A program made the position numbers and the translations under genes. A stretch of 64,000 bases of DNA from Gemmatimonadota bacterium. Its GTDB lineage: Bacteria > Gemmatimonadota > Gemmatimonadetes > Gemmatimonadales > Gemmatimonadaceae. Under the pieces are notes generated by a model that searched no databases, was not told the origin of the DNA, and saw only the letters and a list, made by a program, of their open reading frames with translations. The stretch lies in contig JAJTHG010000038.1 in assembly GCA_021298835.1 (NCBI GenBank), positions 1 through 64,000 on the forward strand, read 5' to 3'. This document shows, piece by piece, positions 39,561 through 50,039 of this stretch (the first letter of the stretch is position 1; every line of letters begins with the position of its first letter).

Positions 39561-40208
39561 ATGGCTCCCCCATCCCCCATCCGCGTCCTGCTCGTGGACG
39601 ACCACCACCTCGTGCGCGCCGGCATCCGCTCGGTGCTCGCGATGGACGCCGAGTTCGACGTCGTCGGCGAGGCCGGCAGCATCGGCGAGGCGCTCACGCT
39701 CATCGAGCGGCAGGCGCCGCACGTGATCGTCCTCGACCTCTCGCTCCCGGACGCCAGCGGCGTCAGCGGCCTGACGCGCGTGCGCGGCGCGGCCCCCGAC
39801 GCCCGGGTGCTGATCCTCTCGATGCACGACGACCCGGAGTACGCCCGCCAGGCGGTGCGTGCCGGGGCGAGCGGCTACCTGCTCAAGGACGACGCCGCCA
39901 CCGACCTGCGCTCGGCGGTGCGCACGGCGATCATGGGCGGGACCTTCTTCTCGCCGCCGATGGCCCGCGCCCTCGCCGAGCGCTCGAGCGGGCGCGACGC
40001 GGCGTCGCTCGACGTGCTGTCGCAGCGCGAGAAGGAGGTGCTCGCCGGCATCGCGCGCGGCCTCACCAACAAGGAGATCGCCGCCGAGCTGGGGATCGGG
40101 CGCCGCACGGTGGAGAGCCACCGCGAGAACCTCATGGACAAGCTCGGCATCCGCACGGTCGCCGGGCTCACGAAGTTCGCGATCGAGAGCGGGCTCGTCC
40201 GCGGCTGA
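39561..40208 (+). CDS. NarL/LuxR-type response regulator
   Basis: A 215-residue two-component regulator. The receiver domain has the acidic pair LVDDHH (D13, D14), the phosphorylation site IVLDLSLPD (D59) and the lysine in GYLLKDDA. The C-terminal GerE/LuxR helix-turn-helix reads LSQREKEVLAGIARGLTNKEIA and then RRTVESHRENLMDKLGIRT. It is the obvious partner of the kinase just upstream. Its stop codon lies in the first copy of a 13-base tandem repeat. Confidence 0.94.
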   Translation: MAPPSPIRVLLVDDHHLVRAGIRSVLAMDAEFDVVGEAGSIGEALTLIERQAPHVIVLDLSLPDASGVSGLTRVRGAAPDARVLILSMHDDPEYARQAVRAGASGYLLKDDAATDLRSAVRTAIMGGTFFSPPMARALAERSSGRDAASLDVLSQREKEVLAGIARGLTNKEIAAELGIGRRTVESHRENLMDKLGIRTVAGLTKFAIESGLVRG

Positions 40209-40265
40209 GCGCCGCGGCTGAGCGCCGCGGCTGAGCGCCGCGGCTGAGCGCCGCGGCTGAGCGCC
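40201..40265. repeat. Five exact tandem copies of a 13-bp palindrome-containing unit
   Basis: GCGGCTGAGCGCC is repeated five times head to tail, with a partial sixth copy. The first copy contains the stop codon of the response regulator. The self-complementary octamer GCCGCGGC is formed at each junction between copies, so the RNA or DNA can fold into a row of short hairpins. It sits between two convergent genes and may act as a terminator, but no U-run follows. Confidence 0.9.
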
Positions 40266-40279
40266 GCGGACGCGTCGCG

Positions 40280-42577
40280 TCACGGCAGCCGCACGAACGT
40301 CACCTGCGCGCCCACGCCCGCCGGGAAGGCCGTGCCGGTCGTCGGCGCGAAGCGCACCTGCACCGGCGGCCCGCCCGTCGGCGTGACCAGGATCGTGTAC
40401 TGCATCCCGCCCGGGGGCAGCTGGCCCCCGACGACCTGGCCGGCACGCAGCGTGTCGGGCGCGACCGGGAACGACACCGGGAACTGCACGGGCCCCGTCA
40501 CGTTGAAGCGCGCGAAGATGCGCCGCAGGTTGCGATCGGGCCCGAAGCTGAGCCGCGTGGGCATCGCGCTGCGCGGCGGCCCCCCGGGAATCGAGTCGGC
40601 GAAGATCGCCGCCGCGAAGTCGCCGTAGAGCGCGGGAAACGGTCGGCCCGTCGCCGCCGCGACGTTCGCCCGTCCCATCTGCCGCGTCTGCACGAGCCGT
40701 CCGAAGACCCCCTCGCCGTACTGGGTGCCGAGCCACCGCAGGAAGGCCCACGTGGCACCGCGCTCCTCGAGCGTCCCCTGCCCGGAATAGAAGGTTCCCG
40801 AGGTCCCCGCGGTGCGGAGCCCCTGCAGCCAGCGATACGTGTTCTGCAGTTGCGGCGGCGAGAATGCCTGCGCCGAGTCGGGGAAGAGCTGGTCGGGGTT
40901 CGTGCGTCCCGACAGCGCGGGGTAGCGCGACTCGTACCAGCGGCCGGCGGCTTCCTCGGCGATGTGGCTGAGTCCCTCGTTCAACCAGATGTCCTCCTGC
41001 TGGCCGCCCCGCAGGGTGACGTGCTGGCCGAAGGAGATCATGTGCTGGAACTCGTGAATGAACGTCGCCGGCAGCAGGAAGCGCACGTCGGACTTCCGGC
41101 GGGCGCAGCCGGCCGCTGCCGCGCTGTCCGGTGCGACGGCATAGAACACCTCGCCGCCGTTCGATCCCCGTTCCCCGGGGAAGAGGTCGAGCCCGTAGAA
41201 CAGGCCGGCGATGAACCGGCCGCACGCGGAGGACGGCGTGAGCCGGTTGATGGCCTCCGTGATGAGCACGATCACCCGGCCGTTGCCGTCGATGTCGGTC
41301 TCCGGCCCGAAGGTGTTCACGGCGAGACCGTGCAGGGCGTTGTCGAAGAGCGGGGCGAAGACGCCGAGCTCGGCATCCGTGAAGCCGACGCCGGCCGGCG
41401 GCGAGGCATCCTGGTACACCAGCGAGTTCGCCCCGACGTAGGCGAGTCGCATCTCGACCGCGCCGGTCTCGAGCGTCTCGATGTTGCGGATCACCTGGAA
41501 CGTCCGGCGCGACCCGACCGCCGGCGGCTCGACGACCGTCGGCTCGATGGGATACGCCGGCGGGCTCGTCAGGCGACGGGCGAGGTCGCGCTCCCGCTCG
41601 CGAAGCCGCAGGTGGAATGCCCCAGCCGGATCGGCGGGTGCCGGCATCGCGAGCACCGGCGGCGGCGACGGGACGGGCGCGGCACCCGCGCCACCCGCCG
41701 CCAGCGACACCGTTGCGCTGGCGGAGAGACTGTAGCCCGACACCGCGGCGGCGGGGGGGGCCGGAGGGCCGCCATCAATCGCCGAGGCGAAGTGCGGGAC
41801 GAGCAGGTACCGGCCGCCGTCCGCCGGCAGGGCGATGCACCCGCGCCCCAGCGCCGTGTCCGTCACCACCTGCGGCTGGAGGGTCGCGAGGGCCAGCACG
41901 CTGCCCCGGTTGGCGATCGTCACGGGGGTCGGATCGGTCTGCCGGGTGCCGTTGCGGACCGTCACCGACGTCGCCCCGTTGGGCAGGCACGCCGGCACGA
42001 TGGCCCGGACCAGCGTGTCGGCCGCCACGCCGAGCAGGGCCGCCTGCTGGCCCCCGATGGCCACCGATACGGCCGATGCCACCGTTCCCAGGCCGAAGCC
42101 GCGGATGATGAGCGTGTCGCCGCCGCCGGGGTTCGCGGGCTGCACCGATGCGACGGTGCTCCGGGTCGTCCCGCGAACGATCAGGTCAACGGCTTGGTCG
42201 CGCTGGGCCACGAGGGAAGCCCTGACGACGCCGCGATCGCCGAGGGCGGTGGCGCGCACCCCCATTTCGGCGACTCCATTGACGTCGGAAAGGGCGAGGG
42301 AGTCGCGCAGGATCGGGCCTTGGCCCGCCGGCGTGGAGCCCGGCAGGACGGCGAAGCGCACCTCGACCCCCCGGGCAGGGACGCCGGCCTCGGTACGGAC
42401 GACGACGCGAAGGGCTGCCCCGGCAAGGTCGCCGACAGGGGCCGATACGACGGAGTCGCCGGAGATGGGTCCAAGCCGGAATCGCTGGGCGGCTGGCGCG
42501 CCACTATCGCGCCCGCAACCGGCCACAACAACGACAAACAACGACAAGCATGAGGGGAAGGTGATTCTCTTCGCCAT
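40280..42577 (-). CDS. Secreted M30-like metallopeptidase lipoprotein with IPT/TIG and Ig-like domains
   Basis: A 765-residue lipoprotein. MAKRITFPSCLSLFVVVVAGC gives a lipobox ending at Cys. The order is an invasin-like Ig domain (about 35-130), an IPT/TIG-like domain (VQPANPGGGDTLIIRGFGLG, about 140-225), a Pro/Ala linker, and a peptidase domain with FIHEFQHMISF (H508, E509, H512) and NEGLSHIAEE as the third zinc ligand region, matching the gluzincin/M30 pattern. No C-terminal anchor is seen. The ATG at 42577 is chosen over a very long upstream frame that is antisense to dnaE. It probably digests protein outside the cell. Substrate unknown. Confidence 0.8.
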   Translation of the reverse strand: MAKRITFPSCLSLFVVVVAGCGRDSGAPAAQRFRLGPISGDSVVSAPVGDLAGAALRVVVRTEAGVPARGVEVRFAVLPGSTPAGQGPILRDSLALSDVNGVAEMGVRATALGDRGVVRASLVAQRDQAVDLIVRGTTRSTVASVQPANPGGGDTLIIRGFGLGTVASAVSVAIGGQQAALLGVAADTLVRAIVPACLPNGATSVTVRNGTRQTDPTPVTIANRGSVLALATLQPQVVTDTALGRGCIALPADGGRYLLVPHFASAIDGGPPAPPAAAVSGYSLSASATVSLAAGGAGAAPVPSPPPVLAMPAPADPAGAFHLRLRERERDLARRLTSPPAYPIEPTVVEPPAVGSRRTFQVIRNIETLETGAVEMRLAYVGANSLVYQDASPPAGVGFTDAELGVFAPLFDNALHGLAVNTFGPETDIDGNGRVIVLITEAINRLTPSSACGRFIAGLFYGLDLFPGERGSNGGEVFYAVAPDSAAAAGCARRKSDVRFLLPATFIHEFQHMISFGQHVTLRGGQQEDIWLNEGLSHIAEEAAGRWYESRYPALSGRTNPDQLFPDSAQAFSPPQLQNTYRWLQGLRTAGTSGTFYSGQGTLEERGATWAFLRWLGTQYGEGVFGRLVQTRQMGRANVAAATGRPFPALYGDFAAAIFADSIPGGPPRSAMPTRLSFGPDRNLRRIFARFNVTGPVQFPVSFPVAPDTLRAGQVVGGQLPPGGMQYTILVTPTGGPPVQVRFAPTTGTAFPAGVGAQVTFVRLP

Positions 42578-42626
42578 AGATGCAGGAATTCCCCCCGCCG
42601 GCCGGTTGTGTGCGGCAGAAGCTGTT

Positions 42627-42655
42627 TTGACGCCCGTGACGGGGATCACTACCTT
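42627..42655 (+). promoter_or_regulatory. Sigma-70-type promoter of dnaE
   Basis: TTGACG (42627-42632) and TACCTT (42650-42655) are separated by exactly 17 bases. The -10 ends 9 bases before the dnaE ATG and no Shine-Dalgarno is present, so the transcript should have almost no leader. Confidence 0.6.
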
Positions 42656-42664
42656 GGGCGATCC

Positions 42665-45600
42665 ATGTCGTTCGTCCACCTGCACTGTCATTCCGAGTAC
42701 TCGCTGCTCGATGGCGCGAACCGGATCGACGACCTGATCCGGCGGGCGAAGGACTTCGAACAACCAGCGCTGGCCATTACCGATCACGGTAACCTGCACG
42801 CCGCGTGGGAGTTCCAGGAGAAGGCCAGAAAGGCGGGGGTGCGTCCCATCATCGGGATGGAGGCGTACGTCGCCCCCGGCCACCGGAGCGAGCGGACGCG
42901 GCCGGCCCCCGGCACCAAACCATATTATCACCTGGTCCTGCTGGCCCGCGACCTCGCCGGCTACCGGAACCTCGTCAAGCTCTCCTCGCTGGCCTACACC
43001 GAGGGGTTCTACGTCCGCCCGCGGGTGGATCGGGAGCTGCTGGCCCGGTACGGCGAGGGGCTGGTCGTCTCGTCGGCCTGCATGGCGGGGGAGGTCGCCT
43101 CGCACCTGATGGCGGGCCGGCGGGCCGAGGCGAAGGCGGCCGCCGAGTGGTACGCCAACCTGTTCGACGGCCGCTACTACCTCGAGGTGCAGGCACACGG
43201 CTCCGAGGGCCAGCAGGCGCTCAACGCGCAGGTCTTCGACCTCGCCGGCGAACTCGGCCTGCCGGTGGTGGCCACGAACGATGCGCACTTCCTCGGGGCC
43301 GAGTCGCACGCCGCGCACGACGTCCTGTTGTGCATCGGGCTGGGGAAGGATCGCTCGGACCCGAACCGGATGCACTACGACGAGGGGCTCTACTTCAAGA
43401 GCGCCCCCGAGATGGCCGCTGCCTTTCCGGGCCGGCCGGACGTGCTCGCGAACACGCTCCGGATCGCGGACGAGACGGACATCGTCTTCGAGAAGAAGTA
43501 CCATGTCCCGTCGTTCCCGCTGCCGGAAGGCGTAGCGAGCGAGAACGACCTCCTCGTGCGGCTCGCCACCGAGGGCGCCCGGGACCGCTACGGCGACCCG
43601 CTGCCGGCGGACGTGCAGGAGCGGCTCGCCTACGAGCTGGACGTCATCACCAAGACCGGCTACGCGGGCTACTTCCTGATCGTCGCCGACTTCATCAAGG
43701 CGGCCCGCGACCGCGGCATCCCCGTCGGGCCGGGCCGCGGCTCGGCGGCCGGGTCGCTCGTCGCGTACGCGCTCCGCATCACGAACGTCTGTCCGCTGCG
43801 GTTCGACCTCCTCTTCGAGCGCTTCCTGAACCCGGAACGCGTCTCGATGCCCGACGTGGACGTGGACTTCTGCTTCGAGCGCCGGGGCGAGGTCATCGAG
43901 TACGTCCGCGGGAAGTACGGGCGCGAGTCGGTCGGCCAGATCGTGACGTTCGGCACGATGAAGTCGCGCGCGGCGGTGAAGGACGTCGGTCGGGTGCTCG
44001 GCTTCACCCCGGCCGAGACCGACGCGCTGGCGAAGCTGATCCCGAACCAGCCGAATTTCTCGCTGACCGTCCGCGAGGCGATCGGGCAGATCCCCGACGT
44101 CCGACGGCTGTACGAGGACGACCCGCGCTACACGCAGCTGCTCGACTTCGCCGTCGCGCTCGAGGGACTCTCGCGGCACACCGGCGTCCACGCCGCAGGC
44201 GTGGTGATCGCGCCCGGCCCGCTCGACGACTACGTCCCGGTCTGCACGCAGAGCACCAAGGGCTCCGGTGCCGGCGCCGGCGGCGAGGAGTCGGTGGTCG
44301 TGACGCAGTACGACATGAACGCCCTCGAGAAGGCGGGCATGCTCAAGATGGACTTCCTCGGGCTGACCACGCTCACGGTGATCAGCGACGCGGTGAAGTC
44401 CATCGCCGCGCGGACCGGCACCGTGGTGGACGTGGACGCGCTGCCGCTCGACGACGAGGCGACCTACCGGCTGCTGCGCGCCGGCCGGACCGCCGGGGTC
44501 TTCCAGTTCGAGTCGCCGCTCGCGACCGACGTGCTCAAGCGCATGCGGTGCGACCGGTTCGACGACCTCGTCGCCTCCAACGCGCTGCTCCGCCCCGGCC
44601 CGCTGGACAGCGGGATGCACCACACCTATATCCGGCGCAAGCGCGGCGACGAGGCGGTGGCGTACCCGCTCGCCGAGCTCGAGCCGGTGCTGGAGCCGAC
44701 CTACGGGGTCATCACCTACCAGGAACAGGTGATGCGCATCGCGCAGATCCTCGCGGGGATCTCGCTCGCCGAGGCCGACGTGCTGCGCAAGGCGGTCGGC
44801 AAGAAGGACGCCGAGCTCATCCGGGTCGAGCTCGGCAAGTTCACCGCGAAGGCGGTCGCGCGGGGCCACGACCGCGGCGTCATCGAGGACCTCGCGGCCC
44901 AGATCGAGACCTTCGGGCGCTACGGCTTCAACAAGTCGCACTCGGTGGCGTACTCGGTCGTCGCCTACCACACCGCGTGGCTCAAGGCGCACTGGCCGGC
45001 CGACTTCATGGCCGCCCTGCTGACGAGCTGCATCGGCGACACCGACTCGGTGGTGAAGTACGTCACCGAGGCGCGCGAACTCGGGCTCGAGGTGCTGCCG
45101 CCGCACGTCAACGAGAGCGGCTGGAAGTTCACCGTCGTCGGTGACCGGCGCCTGCGCTTCGGGCTCGGGGCGATCCGCAACGTCGGCCGCTCGGCGATCG
45201 ACTCGGTTCTCGCGGCGCGCACCGAGCGGCCCTTCGCCGACCTGTTCGACTTCTGCGCCCGCATCGACCTGCGCGCCTGCAACCGCCGCGCCCTCGAGGC
45301 GCTCGTCGGCGCCGGCGCGCTCGACGACCTCGGGGGCGCACACCGCGCGCAGCTGCTCGCCGGCCTCGACGCCGCGATGCAGGAGGCGACACTCGCTCAG
45401 CAGGAGCGCGAACTCGGGCAGGCCTCGCTCTTCGGCGAGGCCGCCCCGGCCGCGCCGCGCACGGCGGAGGGGGCCCGCGCGCTTCCGGTGGTGCCGCCGA
45501 TGGGCGAAGCCGAGCGGCTGCAGCAGGAGAAGGCGATCCTCGGCTTCTACGTCTCGGGACACCCGCTGGAACCCTTCCGCACCGAGGCCGAGCTCCTCGC

Positions 45601-46159
45601 GACCCACGGCGTGGCGCAACTGGGCGGGTGGACCCCGGAACCCATCTCGCTCGCGGTGGTGGTGACGGCGGTCAAGCGGCAGGTCTCGAAGAAGAGCGGG
45701 GCCGAGTTCGCGCGACTGGCCGTGGAGGACTTCTCCGGGGCCGGGGAGCTGCTCGTCTTCCCGGAGAAATGGGCGGCGATCGGGGAGTCCATCCGCCCCG
45801 ACATTCCGCTGCTGATCACGGGCGGCTACTCGAAGCGGGATCAGGGGGCCGAGTCACCGACCTTCATCGTCGAGTCGGTGCAGCGGATGGCCGAGGTGCG
45901 CGCGGCCGGGCAGTTCACGGTGGCGCTCGACGTGGACCCGGAGACGGGCGCCGCCGGCGCCTCGCTGTGGGCCGATGTCCGGGCGGTGGCGGAGACCCAT
46001 CCCGGGTCCTCGCCGCTGGAGATCCGGTGGAACGACGGGGCCGGGCAGCGCGCCCGCTGGCGCTCCCGCTCGCTGCGCGTCAGCGCGAGTGGTGCGGCCC
46101 TCAAGGAACTGCGGGCGCTGCTCGGAGACGCGCGCGTCCGCCTCGAACGAGGGACCTGA
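42665..46159 (+). CDS. dnaE: DNA polymerase III alpha subunit
   Basis: The replicative polymerase catalytic subunit, 1164 residues. It begins with a PHP domain ([19 protein letters not shown]), has the polymerase metal motif PDVDVDF (396-402, D399 and D401), then the tau/beta-binding and OB-fold regions ([14 protein letters not shown]). The length matches DnaE1-type enzymes. ATG 42665 fits the PHP start; the frame is open upstream to 42608. The stop TGA overlaps the accA ATG by 1 base, so replication and fatty-acid synthesis genes are coupled. Confidence 0.96.
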   Translation: MSFVHLHCHSEYSLLDGANRIDDLIRRAKDFEQPALAITDHGNLHAAWEFQEKARKAGVRPIIGMEAYVAPGHRSERTRPAPGTKPYYHLVLLARDLAGYRNLVKLSSLAYTEGFYVRPRVDRELLARYGEGLVVSSACMAGEVASHLMAGRRAEAKAAAEWYANLFDGRYYLEVQAHGSEGQQALNAQVFDLAGELGLPVVATNDAHFLGAESHAAHDVLLCIGLGKDRSDPNRMHYDEGLYFKSAPEMAAAFPGRPDVLANTLRIADETDIVFEKKYHVPSFPLPEGVASENDLLVRLATEGARDRYGDPLPADVQERLAYELDVITKTGYAGYFLIVADFIKAARDRGIPVGPGRGSAAGSLVAYALRITNVCPLRFDLLFERFLNPERVSMPDVDVDFCFERRGEVIEYVRGKYGRESVGQIVTFGTMKSRAAVKDVGRVLGFTPAETDALAKLIPNQPNFSLTVREAIGQIPDVRRLYEDDPRYTQLLDFAVALEGLSRHTGVHAAGVVIAPGPLDDYVPVCTQSTKGSGAGAGGEESVVVTQYDMNALEKAGMLKMDFLGLTTLTVISDAVKSIAARTGTVVDVDALPLDDEATYRLLRAGRTAGVFQFESPLATDVLKRMRCDRFDDLVASNALLRPGPLDSGMHHTYIRRKRGDEAVAYPLAELEPVLEPTYGVITYQEQVMRIAQILAGISLAEADVLRKAVGKKDAELIRVELGKFTAKAVARGHDRGVIEDLAAQIETFGRYGFNKSHSVAYSVVAYHTAWLKAHWPADFMAALLTSCIGDTDSVVKYVTEARELGLEVLPPHVNESGWKFTVVGDRRLRFGLGAIRNVGRSAIDSVLAARTERPFADLFDFCARIDLRACNRRALEALVGAGALDDLGGAHRAQLLAGLDAAMQEATLAQQERELGQASLFGEAAPAAPRTAEGARALPVVPPMGEAERLQQEKAILGFYVSGHPLEPFRTEAELLATHGVAQLGGWTPEPISLAVVVTAVKRQVSKKSGAEFARLAVEDFSGAGELLVFPEKWAAIGESIRPDIPLLITGGYSKRDQGAESPTFIVESVQRMAEVRAAGQFTVALDVDPETGAAGASLWADVRAVAETHPGSSPLEIRWNDGAGQRARWRSRSLRVSASGAALKELRALLGDARVRLERGT

Positions 46160-47133
46160 TGGGCACCACGCTGCTGGAGTTCGAGAAGCCGATCGCCGAG
46201 CTGGAACGGCAGATCGAGGAGTTGCGCAAGTCGGCCGAGGGCCACGAGGTCGAGGTGGCAGCCGAGATCGCGCCGCTGTCGGCCAAGCTCGAGTCGCTCA
46301 AGGCCGACATCTACCGCAACCTCACGCCGCTCCAGCGGGTGCAGGTGGCTCGGCACCCGCGACGGCCGTTCACGCTCGACTACGTGCGGCTGTGCATGAC
46401 CGACTGGATCGAGCTGCACGGGGACCGGGCGTTCCGCGAGGACGCCGCCATCGCCGCCGGCTGGGCGCGCCTCGACGGCGAGACGGTGATGGTCATCGGC
46501 CACCAGCGCGGCCGCGACACCAAGGAGAACCTGCGGCGCAACTTCGGGATGCCGCACCCCGAGGGCTACCGCAAGGCGCTGCGCCTCATGAAGCTGGCCG
46601 AGAAGTTCCAGGTGCCGGTGCTCACGTTCATCGACACGCCCGGCGCGTGGGCGGGGCTCGGGGCCGAAGAGCGCGGCCAGTCGGAAGCGATCGCCCGCAA
46701 CCTGTACGAGATGAGCCGCCTGACCGTCCCGATCATCGCGACCGTCATCGGCGAGGGCGGCTCGGGCGGCGCCCTCGCGCTTGGCGTCGCCGACCGCGTG
46801 CTGATGTTCGAGCACAGCGTGTACTCGGTCATCACCGTCGAGGGCTGCGCCGCCATCCTGTGGAAGGACGGCAAGTCGATCGAGATGCGCGAGCGCGCGG
46901 CGGACGCGCTCCGCATCACCGCCCCCGACCTCAAGCGGCTCGGCGTCATCGACGACATCCTTCCCGAGCCCGCCGGGGGGGCCCACGCCGATCCCGAGGC
47001 GGCCGCGCGGACCCTGCACGACGCGCTCGTCGAGGCACTCGAGACGCTCAAGGAGATCAAGCCCGAGAAGCTGCTGCGGCGGCGGCGCGAGAAGTTCCTC
47101 GCGATGGGGCAGGTGGTCGAGTCCGACGCGTGA
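46159..47133 (+). CDS. accA: Acetyl-CoA carboxylase carboxyltransferase subunit alpha
   Basis: The carboxyltransferase alpha subunit, moving CO2 from biotin to acetyl-CoA to make malonyl-CoA. The 324-residue protein shows the N-terminal helical region ([18 protein letters not shown]), [15 protein letters not shown], the CoA/oxyanion motifs [39 protein letters not shown] and [18 protein letters not shown]. These are standard AccA landmarks. No accB, accC or accD is in the window. It starts within the dnaE stop codon. Confidence 0.95.
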   Translation: MGTTLLEFEKPIAELERQIEELRKSAEGHEVEVAAEIAPLSAKLESLKADIYRNLTPLQRVQVARHPRRPFTLDYVRLCMTDWIELHGDRAFREDAAIAAGWARLDGETVMVIGHQRGRDTKENLRRNFGMPHPEGYRKALRLMKLAEKFQVPVLTFIDTPGAWAGLGAEERGQSEAIARNLYEMSRLTVPIIATVIGEGGSGGALALGVADRVLMFEHSVYSVITVEGCAAILWKDGKSIEMRERAADALRITAPDLKRLGVIDDILPEPAGGAHADPEAAARTLHDALVEALETLKEIKPEKLLRRRREKFLAMGQVVESDA

Positions 47134-47162
47134 CGGACGGCATCGTGTATCTTTGATGCACG

Positions 47163-48473
47163 ATGTCCGCCTCCGCCGGCCCCGAGACGACCGTCCCGAC
47201 CGCTCCGCCCGCCCCCGAGCCACCGGCCGAGCCGGCGGTGGTCGAGGTCGCCTTCAAGGGCAACCGCCGGGAGTTCTTCCTGTGGTCGGGCCGCGAGGTC
47301 CCGAAGGTCGGTACCCCGGTCATCGTCGAGGCCGACCGCGGCGAGGACTACGGCGTCGTCCACAGCACGGGCGAGCTCGCCCTGCGCCGGGGACGCGGCA
47401 CCGCCCACGGGTTCGGCGCGGGCCGGCCGACCGCCAAGGCCCTGCGCGTGGCCGGCAAGGGGGACCGCGCCCGCCACGACGAGCTGCGGCAACGCGACGA
47501 GCCCACCCGGCGCGAAGCCACCGAGCGCGTCCGGCACTTCCGGCTCGCCATGAAGCTCTGCGACGCCGAGTGGCGCTGGGACCGGCAGAAGCTCGTGCTC
47601 TACTTCTCGAGCGAGCAGCGCGTGGACTTCCGCGAGCTCGTCCGCGACCTCGCGGCGCGCTTCCGCACCCGGATCGAGCTGCGGCAGATCGGCGTACGCG
47701 ACGAGGCGAAGCGGCTGTCCGGCATCGGCCGCTGCGGACGCGAGTACTGCTCCGCCTCGTGGCTCCCCGAGCTCAAGCCCGTCAATCTCGGCGTCGCGAA
47801 GGACCAGCGGCTGTCGCTCAACCCGACGCAGATCTCCGGGGCGTGCGGCCGGCTCATGTGCTGCCTGCGCTACGAGCACGACTTCTACGTGCAGCAGCGC
47901 AAGCGCTTCCCGCGGGACGGCAAGCTGGTGCAGACGGCGAAGGGCGAGGAGAAGGTGCTCGCCCTCGACATCTTTCGCGAACGGGTGACGCTGCGCGCGG
48001 CCGACGGCGAGGTGCGCGTGCTCGCGCTCGCCGACTTCCAGCGCGAGGCGGCCGGTGGCGCCATCACCGAGCCCGACCTCGACGAGCGGACGGGGGAGGA
48101 TGCCGAGGACGACGAGGAGACGAGCCCCCCGCCCCGCGTCGCGGACCCGCGCGGCGGCGACCGCGGCGGCGACCGCGGCGGCGACCGCGGCGGCGCGGCC
48201 CCGCGGGAGCGCCGTCTGCCGGTGCAGGAACGCCGGCCCCCGCGTCAGGACACGCGCCCGCCCCAGCGGCCGAAGACGGCGGACGCCGCCCCGCCGGTGG
48301 GTCTGCCGAGCGCCCCGCCGAGCGCCCCGCCGAGCGCCCCGCCGGCGTCCCCGACCGACGAGGCCGCCGCAGCGGAGGAGCGCCGCCGCCGCCGCGGGCG
48401 GCGCGGCGGGCGGCGCCATCGCCCGGGGGGCGGCACATCCGGGCCCCCGGCGGGAGGGGCGCCCACGCCGTGA
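47163..48473 (+). CDS. PSP1-domain protein, RicT/YaaT-like, with a long disordered tail
   Basis: A 436-residue protein. Residues 30-300 carry the PSP1/YaaT core: VVEVAFKGNRREFF, then the cysteine-rich signature GRCGREYCSASWL and ISGACGRLMCCLRYEHDFY. In Bacillus, RicT binds iron-sulfur clusters with RicA and RicF and affects RNA processing and sporulation. The last 130 residues are acidic then Arg/Pro-rich and disordered, built partly from 12-base repeats (48153-48188 and 48305-48340). TATCTT at 47148-47153 lies 9 bases before the ATG. The 4-base overlap with metG (GTGA) is notable because ricT-like genes often sit near tmk-holB-metG. Confidence 0.88.
   Translation: MSASAGPETTVPTAPPAPEPPAEPAVVEVAFKGNRREFFLWSGREVPKVGTPVIVEADRGEDYGVVHSTGELALRRGRGTAHGFGAGRPTAKALRVAGKGDRARHDELRQRDEPTRREATERVRHFRLAMKLCDAEWRWDRQKLVLYFSSEQRVDFRELVRDLAARFRTRIELRQIGVRDEAKRLSGIGRCGREYCSASWLPELKPVNLGVAKDQRLSLNPTQISGACGRLMCCLRYEHDFYVQQRKRFPRDGKLVQTAKGEEKVLALDIFRERVTLRAADGEVRVLALADFQREAAGGAITEPDLDERTGEDAEDDEETSPPPRVADPRGGDRGGDRGGDRGGAAPRERRLPVQERRPPRQDTRPPQRPKTADAAPPVGLPSAPPSAPPSAPPASPTDEAAAAEERRRRRGRRGGRRHRPGGGTSGPPAGGAPTP
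48153..48188 (+). repeat. 12-bp in-frame tandem repeat (three copies) in the PSP1-protein tail
   Basis: GGCGGCGACCGC occurs three times in a row and encodes Gly-Gly-Asp-Arg units. The same peptide motif appears in the degenerate DEAD-box tail at 8102-8209. Confidence 0.85.
48305..48340 (+). repeat. 12-bp in-frame tandem repeat (three copies), Pro/Ser/Ala linker
   Basis: GCCGAGCGCCCC occurs three times in a row, encoding Pro-Ser-Ala-Pro units near the C-terminus of the PSP1 protein. Confidence 0.85.
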
Positions 48474-50008
48474 AGAGGTTCTACATCACCACCGCCATCG
48501 ACTACGCGAACGGCGACCCGCACTTCGGGCATGCGCTCGAGAAGATCGGTGCCGACGCCATCGCGCGCTGGCACCGGATCCGCGGCGAGGCCGTGCACCT
48601 CTGCATCGGCATGGACGAGCACGGCATGAAGGTCGCGCAGACGGCCGCCGCGCAGGGCGTGGCGCCGCAGGCGTTCGTGGATGGCGTCGCGCAGGTCTTC
48701 CGCGACACATGGGCCCGCCTCGGCGTCGCCTACGACCAGTTCGTGCGCACCACGGATGCCGCCCACAAGGCCGGCGTGGTGGCGCTCATCCGGCGCATCC
48801 ACGAGCGGCGCCCCGACGACTTCTACCAGCGGCGCTACGAGGGCTGGTACTGTGTCGGCTGCGAGCTCTTCAAGCGCGACGGCGAGATCGTCAACGGCCG
48901 GTGCCTCCTGCACCCCACCCGCGAACTGCAGTGGACGACGGAAACGAACTGGTTCTTCCGGCTCAGCGCCTATCAGGGGTTGCTCGAGCGGCTGCTCGCC
49001 GAGCGGCCGGGCTTCCTCGAGCCCGAGTCGCGCCGCAACGAGGTGCTGGCGCTGCTGGCGCATGGGCTCGAGGACCTCTCGATCACCCGCTCGCGCCTCG
49101 CGTGGGCGATCCCCTTCCCGTACGACACGGACGACGGCGTGCCGCAGGGGACATGGGTCTGGTTCGACGCGCTCCCCAACTACCTCACGGCCACCGGCTT
49201 CCCGGACGGCGACTGGGCGACACGCTGGCCGGCGCAGGTGCACGTGGTCGGCAAGGACATCACGCGGCTCCACGCGGTCGTGTGGCCCGCCATGCTCGAG
49301 GCCGCGGGGCTGCCGCTGCCGGGGCGCGTGTGGGCACACGGGTTCATCTCGTTCGGCGGGGAACGGTTCTCCAAGAGCGCCGGCGTGAAGGTTTCGCTTC
49401 CCGAGGCGATCGACCGCTTCGGCGCGGACGCGTTCCGGTACTTCCTGCTGCGCGAAGTTCCCTTCGACGGCGACGGCTCGTTCTCGTGGGAGCGGTTCGA
49501 CGAGCGCTACACGGCGGACCTCGCCAACGGGCTCGGCAACCTCGCGAGCCGCGTGACGGCGATGGTCGAGAAGTACCGCGACGGGGTCGTGCCATCCGCC
49601 GGGCCGGTGGACGGCGACCGGGACGACCTCGCCGACCTCCGCGAGGCCGACGCGGCCATGGAGGGGGCCCGCGGTTTCCTGCCGCACGAGGCGCTCGCGT
49701 GCATCTGGCGCGCGGTGACGCGCGCCAACGAATACGTGCAGGCCACCGCCCCGTTCAAGCTGGCGAAGGACCCGGCGAAGGCGGAGGAACTCGACGTGGT
49801 GCTGGCGTCGCTGGTGCGGCGCCTGGCGCGCCTGGCGGTGGTGCTCGGCCCGTTCATTCCGGGCAAGGCGCAGGCCTTGTGGGAGGCCATCGGGGGGCCC
49901 GGTGACGTGCATGCGCAGCGCCTGGTGCACCTGGATGCGCTCGACGCGGGCGGGTGGGAGGTGCGGAAGGCGGCGCTGTTCCCGCGGCCGGAGCCGGCAG
50001 CGAGCTGA
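48470..50008 (+). CDS. metG: Methionyl-tRNA synthetase
   Basis: Charges tRNA-Met. The 512-residue class I synthetase has the HIGH-type motif in DPHFGHALEKIG (HFGH 18-21), the zinc/knuckle cysteines in CVGCELFKRDGEIVNGRC, and the KMSKS-type loop in GERFSKSAG. The anticodon-binding helical domain follows (ANEYVQATAPFKLAKDP). There is no C-terminal tRNA-binding extension of the EMAP/Trbp111 type. The GTG start at 48470 overlaps the PSP1 gene stop. Upstream of this point the frame is open but antiphase to the PSP1 gene. Confidence 0.95.
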   Translation: MKRFYITTAIDYANGDPHFGHALEKIGADAIARWHRIRGEAVHLCIGMDEHGMKVAQTAAAQGVAPQAFVDGVAQVFRDTWARLGVAYDQFVRTTDAAHKAGVVALIRRIHERRPDDFYQRRYEGWYCVGCELFKRDGEIVNGRCLLHPTRELQWTTETNWFFRLSAYQGLLERLLAERPGFLEPESRRNEVLALLAHGLEDLSITRSRLAWAIPFPYDTDDGVPQGTWVWFDALPNYLTATGFPDGDWATRWPAQVHVVGKDITRLHAVVWPAMLEAAGLPLPGRVWAHGFISFGGERFSKSAGVKVSLPEAIDRFGADAFRYFLLREVPFDGDGSFSWERFDERYTADLANGLGNLASRVTAMVEKYRDGVVPSAGPVDGDRDDLADLREADAAMEGARGFLPHEALACIWRAVTRANEYVQATAPFKLAKDPAKAEELDVVLASLVRRLARLAVVLGPFIPGKAQALWEAIGGPGDVHAQRLVHLDALDAGGWEVRKAALFPRPEPAAS

Positions 50009-50039
50009 GGTCGCCCGGGGGGCGGCCTCGACGGGCGCG

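Noticed and set aside
40201-40265. A CRISPR array
   Set aside because: The copies are adjacent 13-base units with no spacers and no cas genes nearby.
42578-45619. Upstream extension of the metallopeptidase frame on the minus strand
   Set aside because: It is antisense to dnaE; the ATG at 42577 gives a proper lipoprotein signal.
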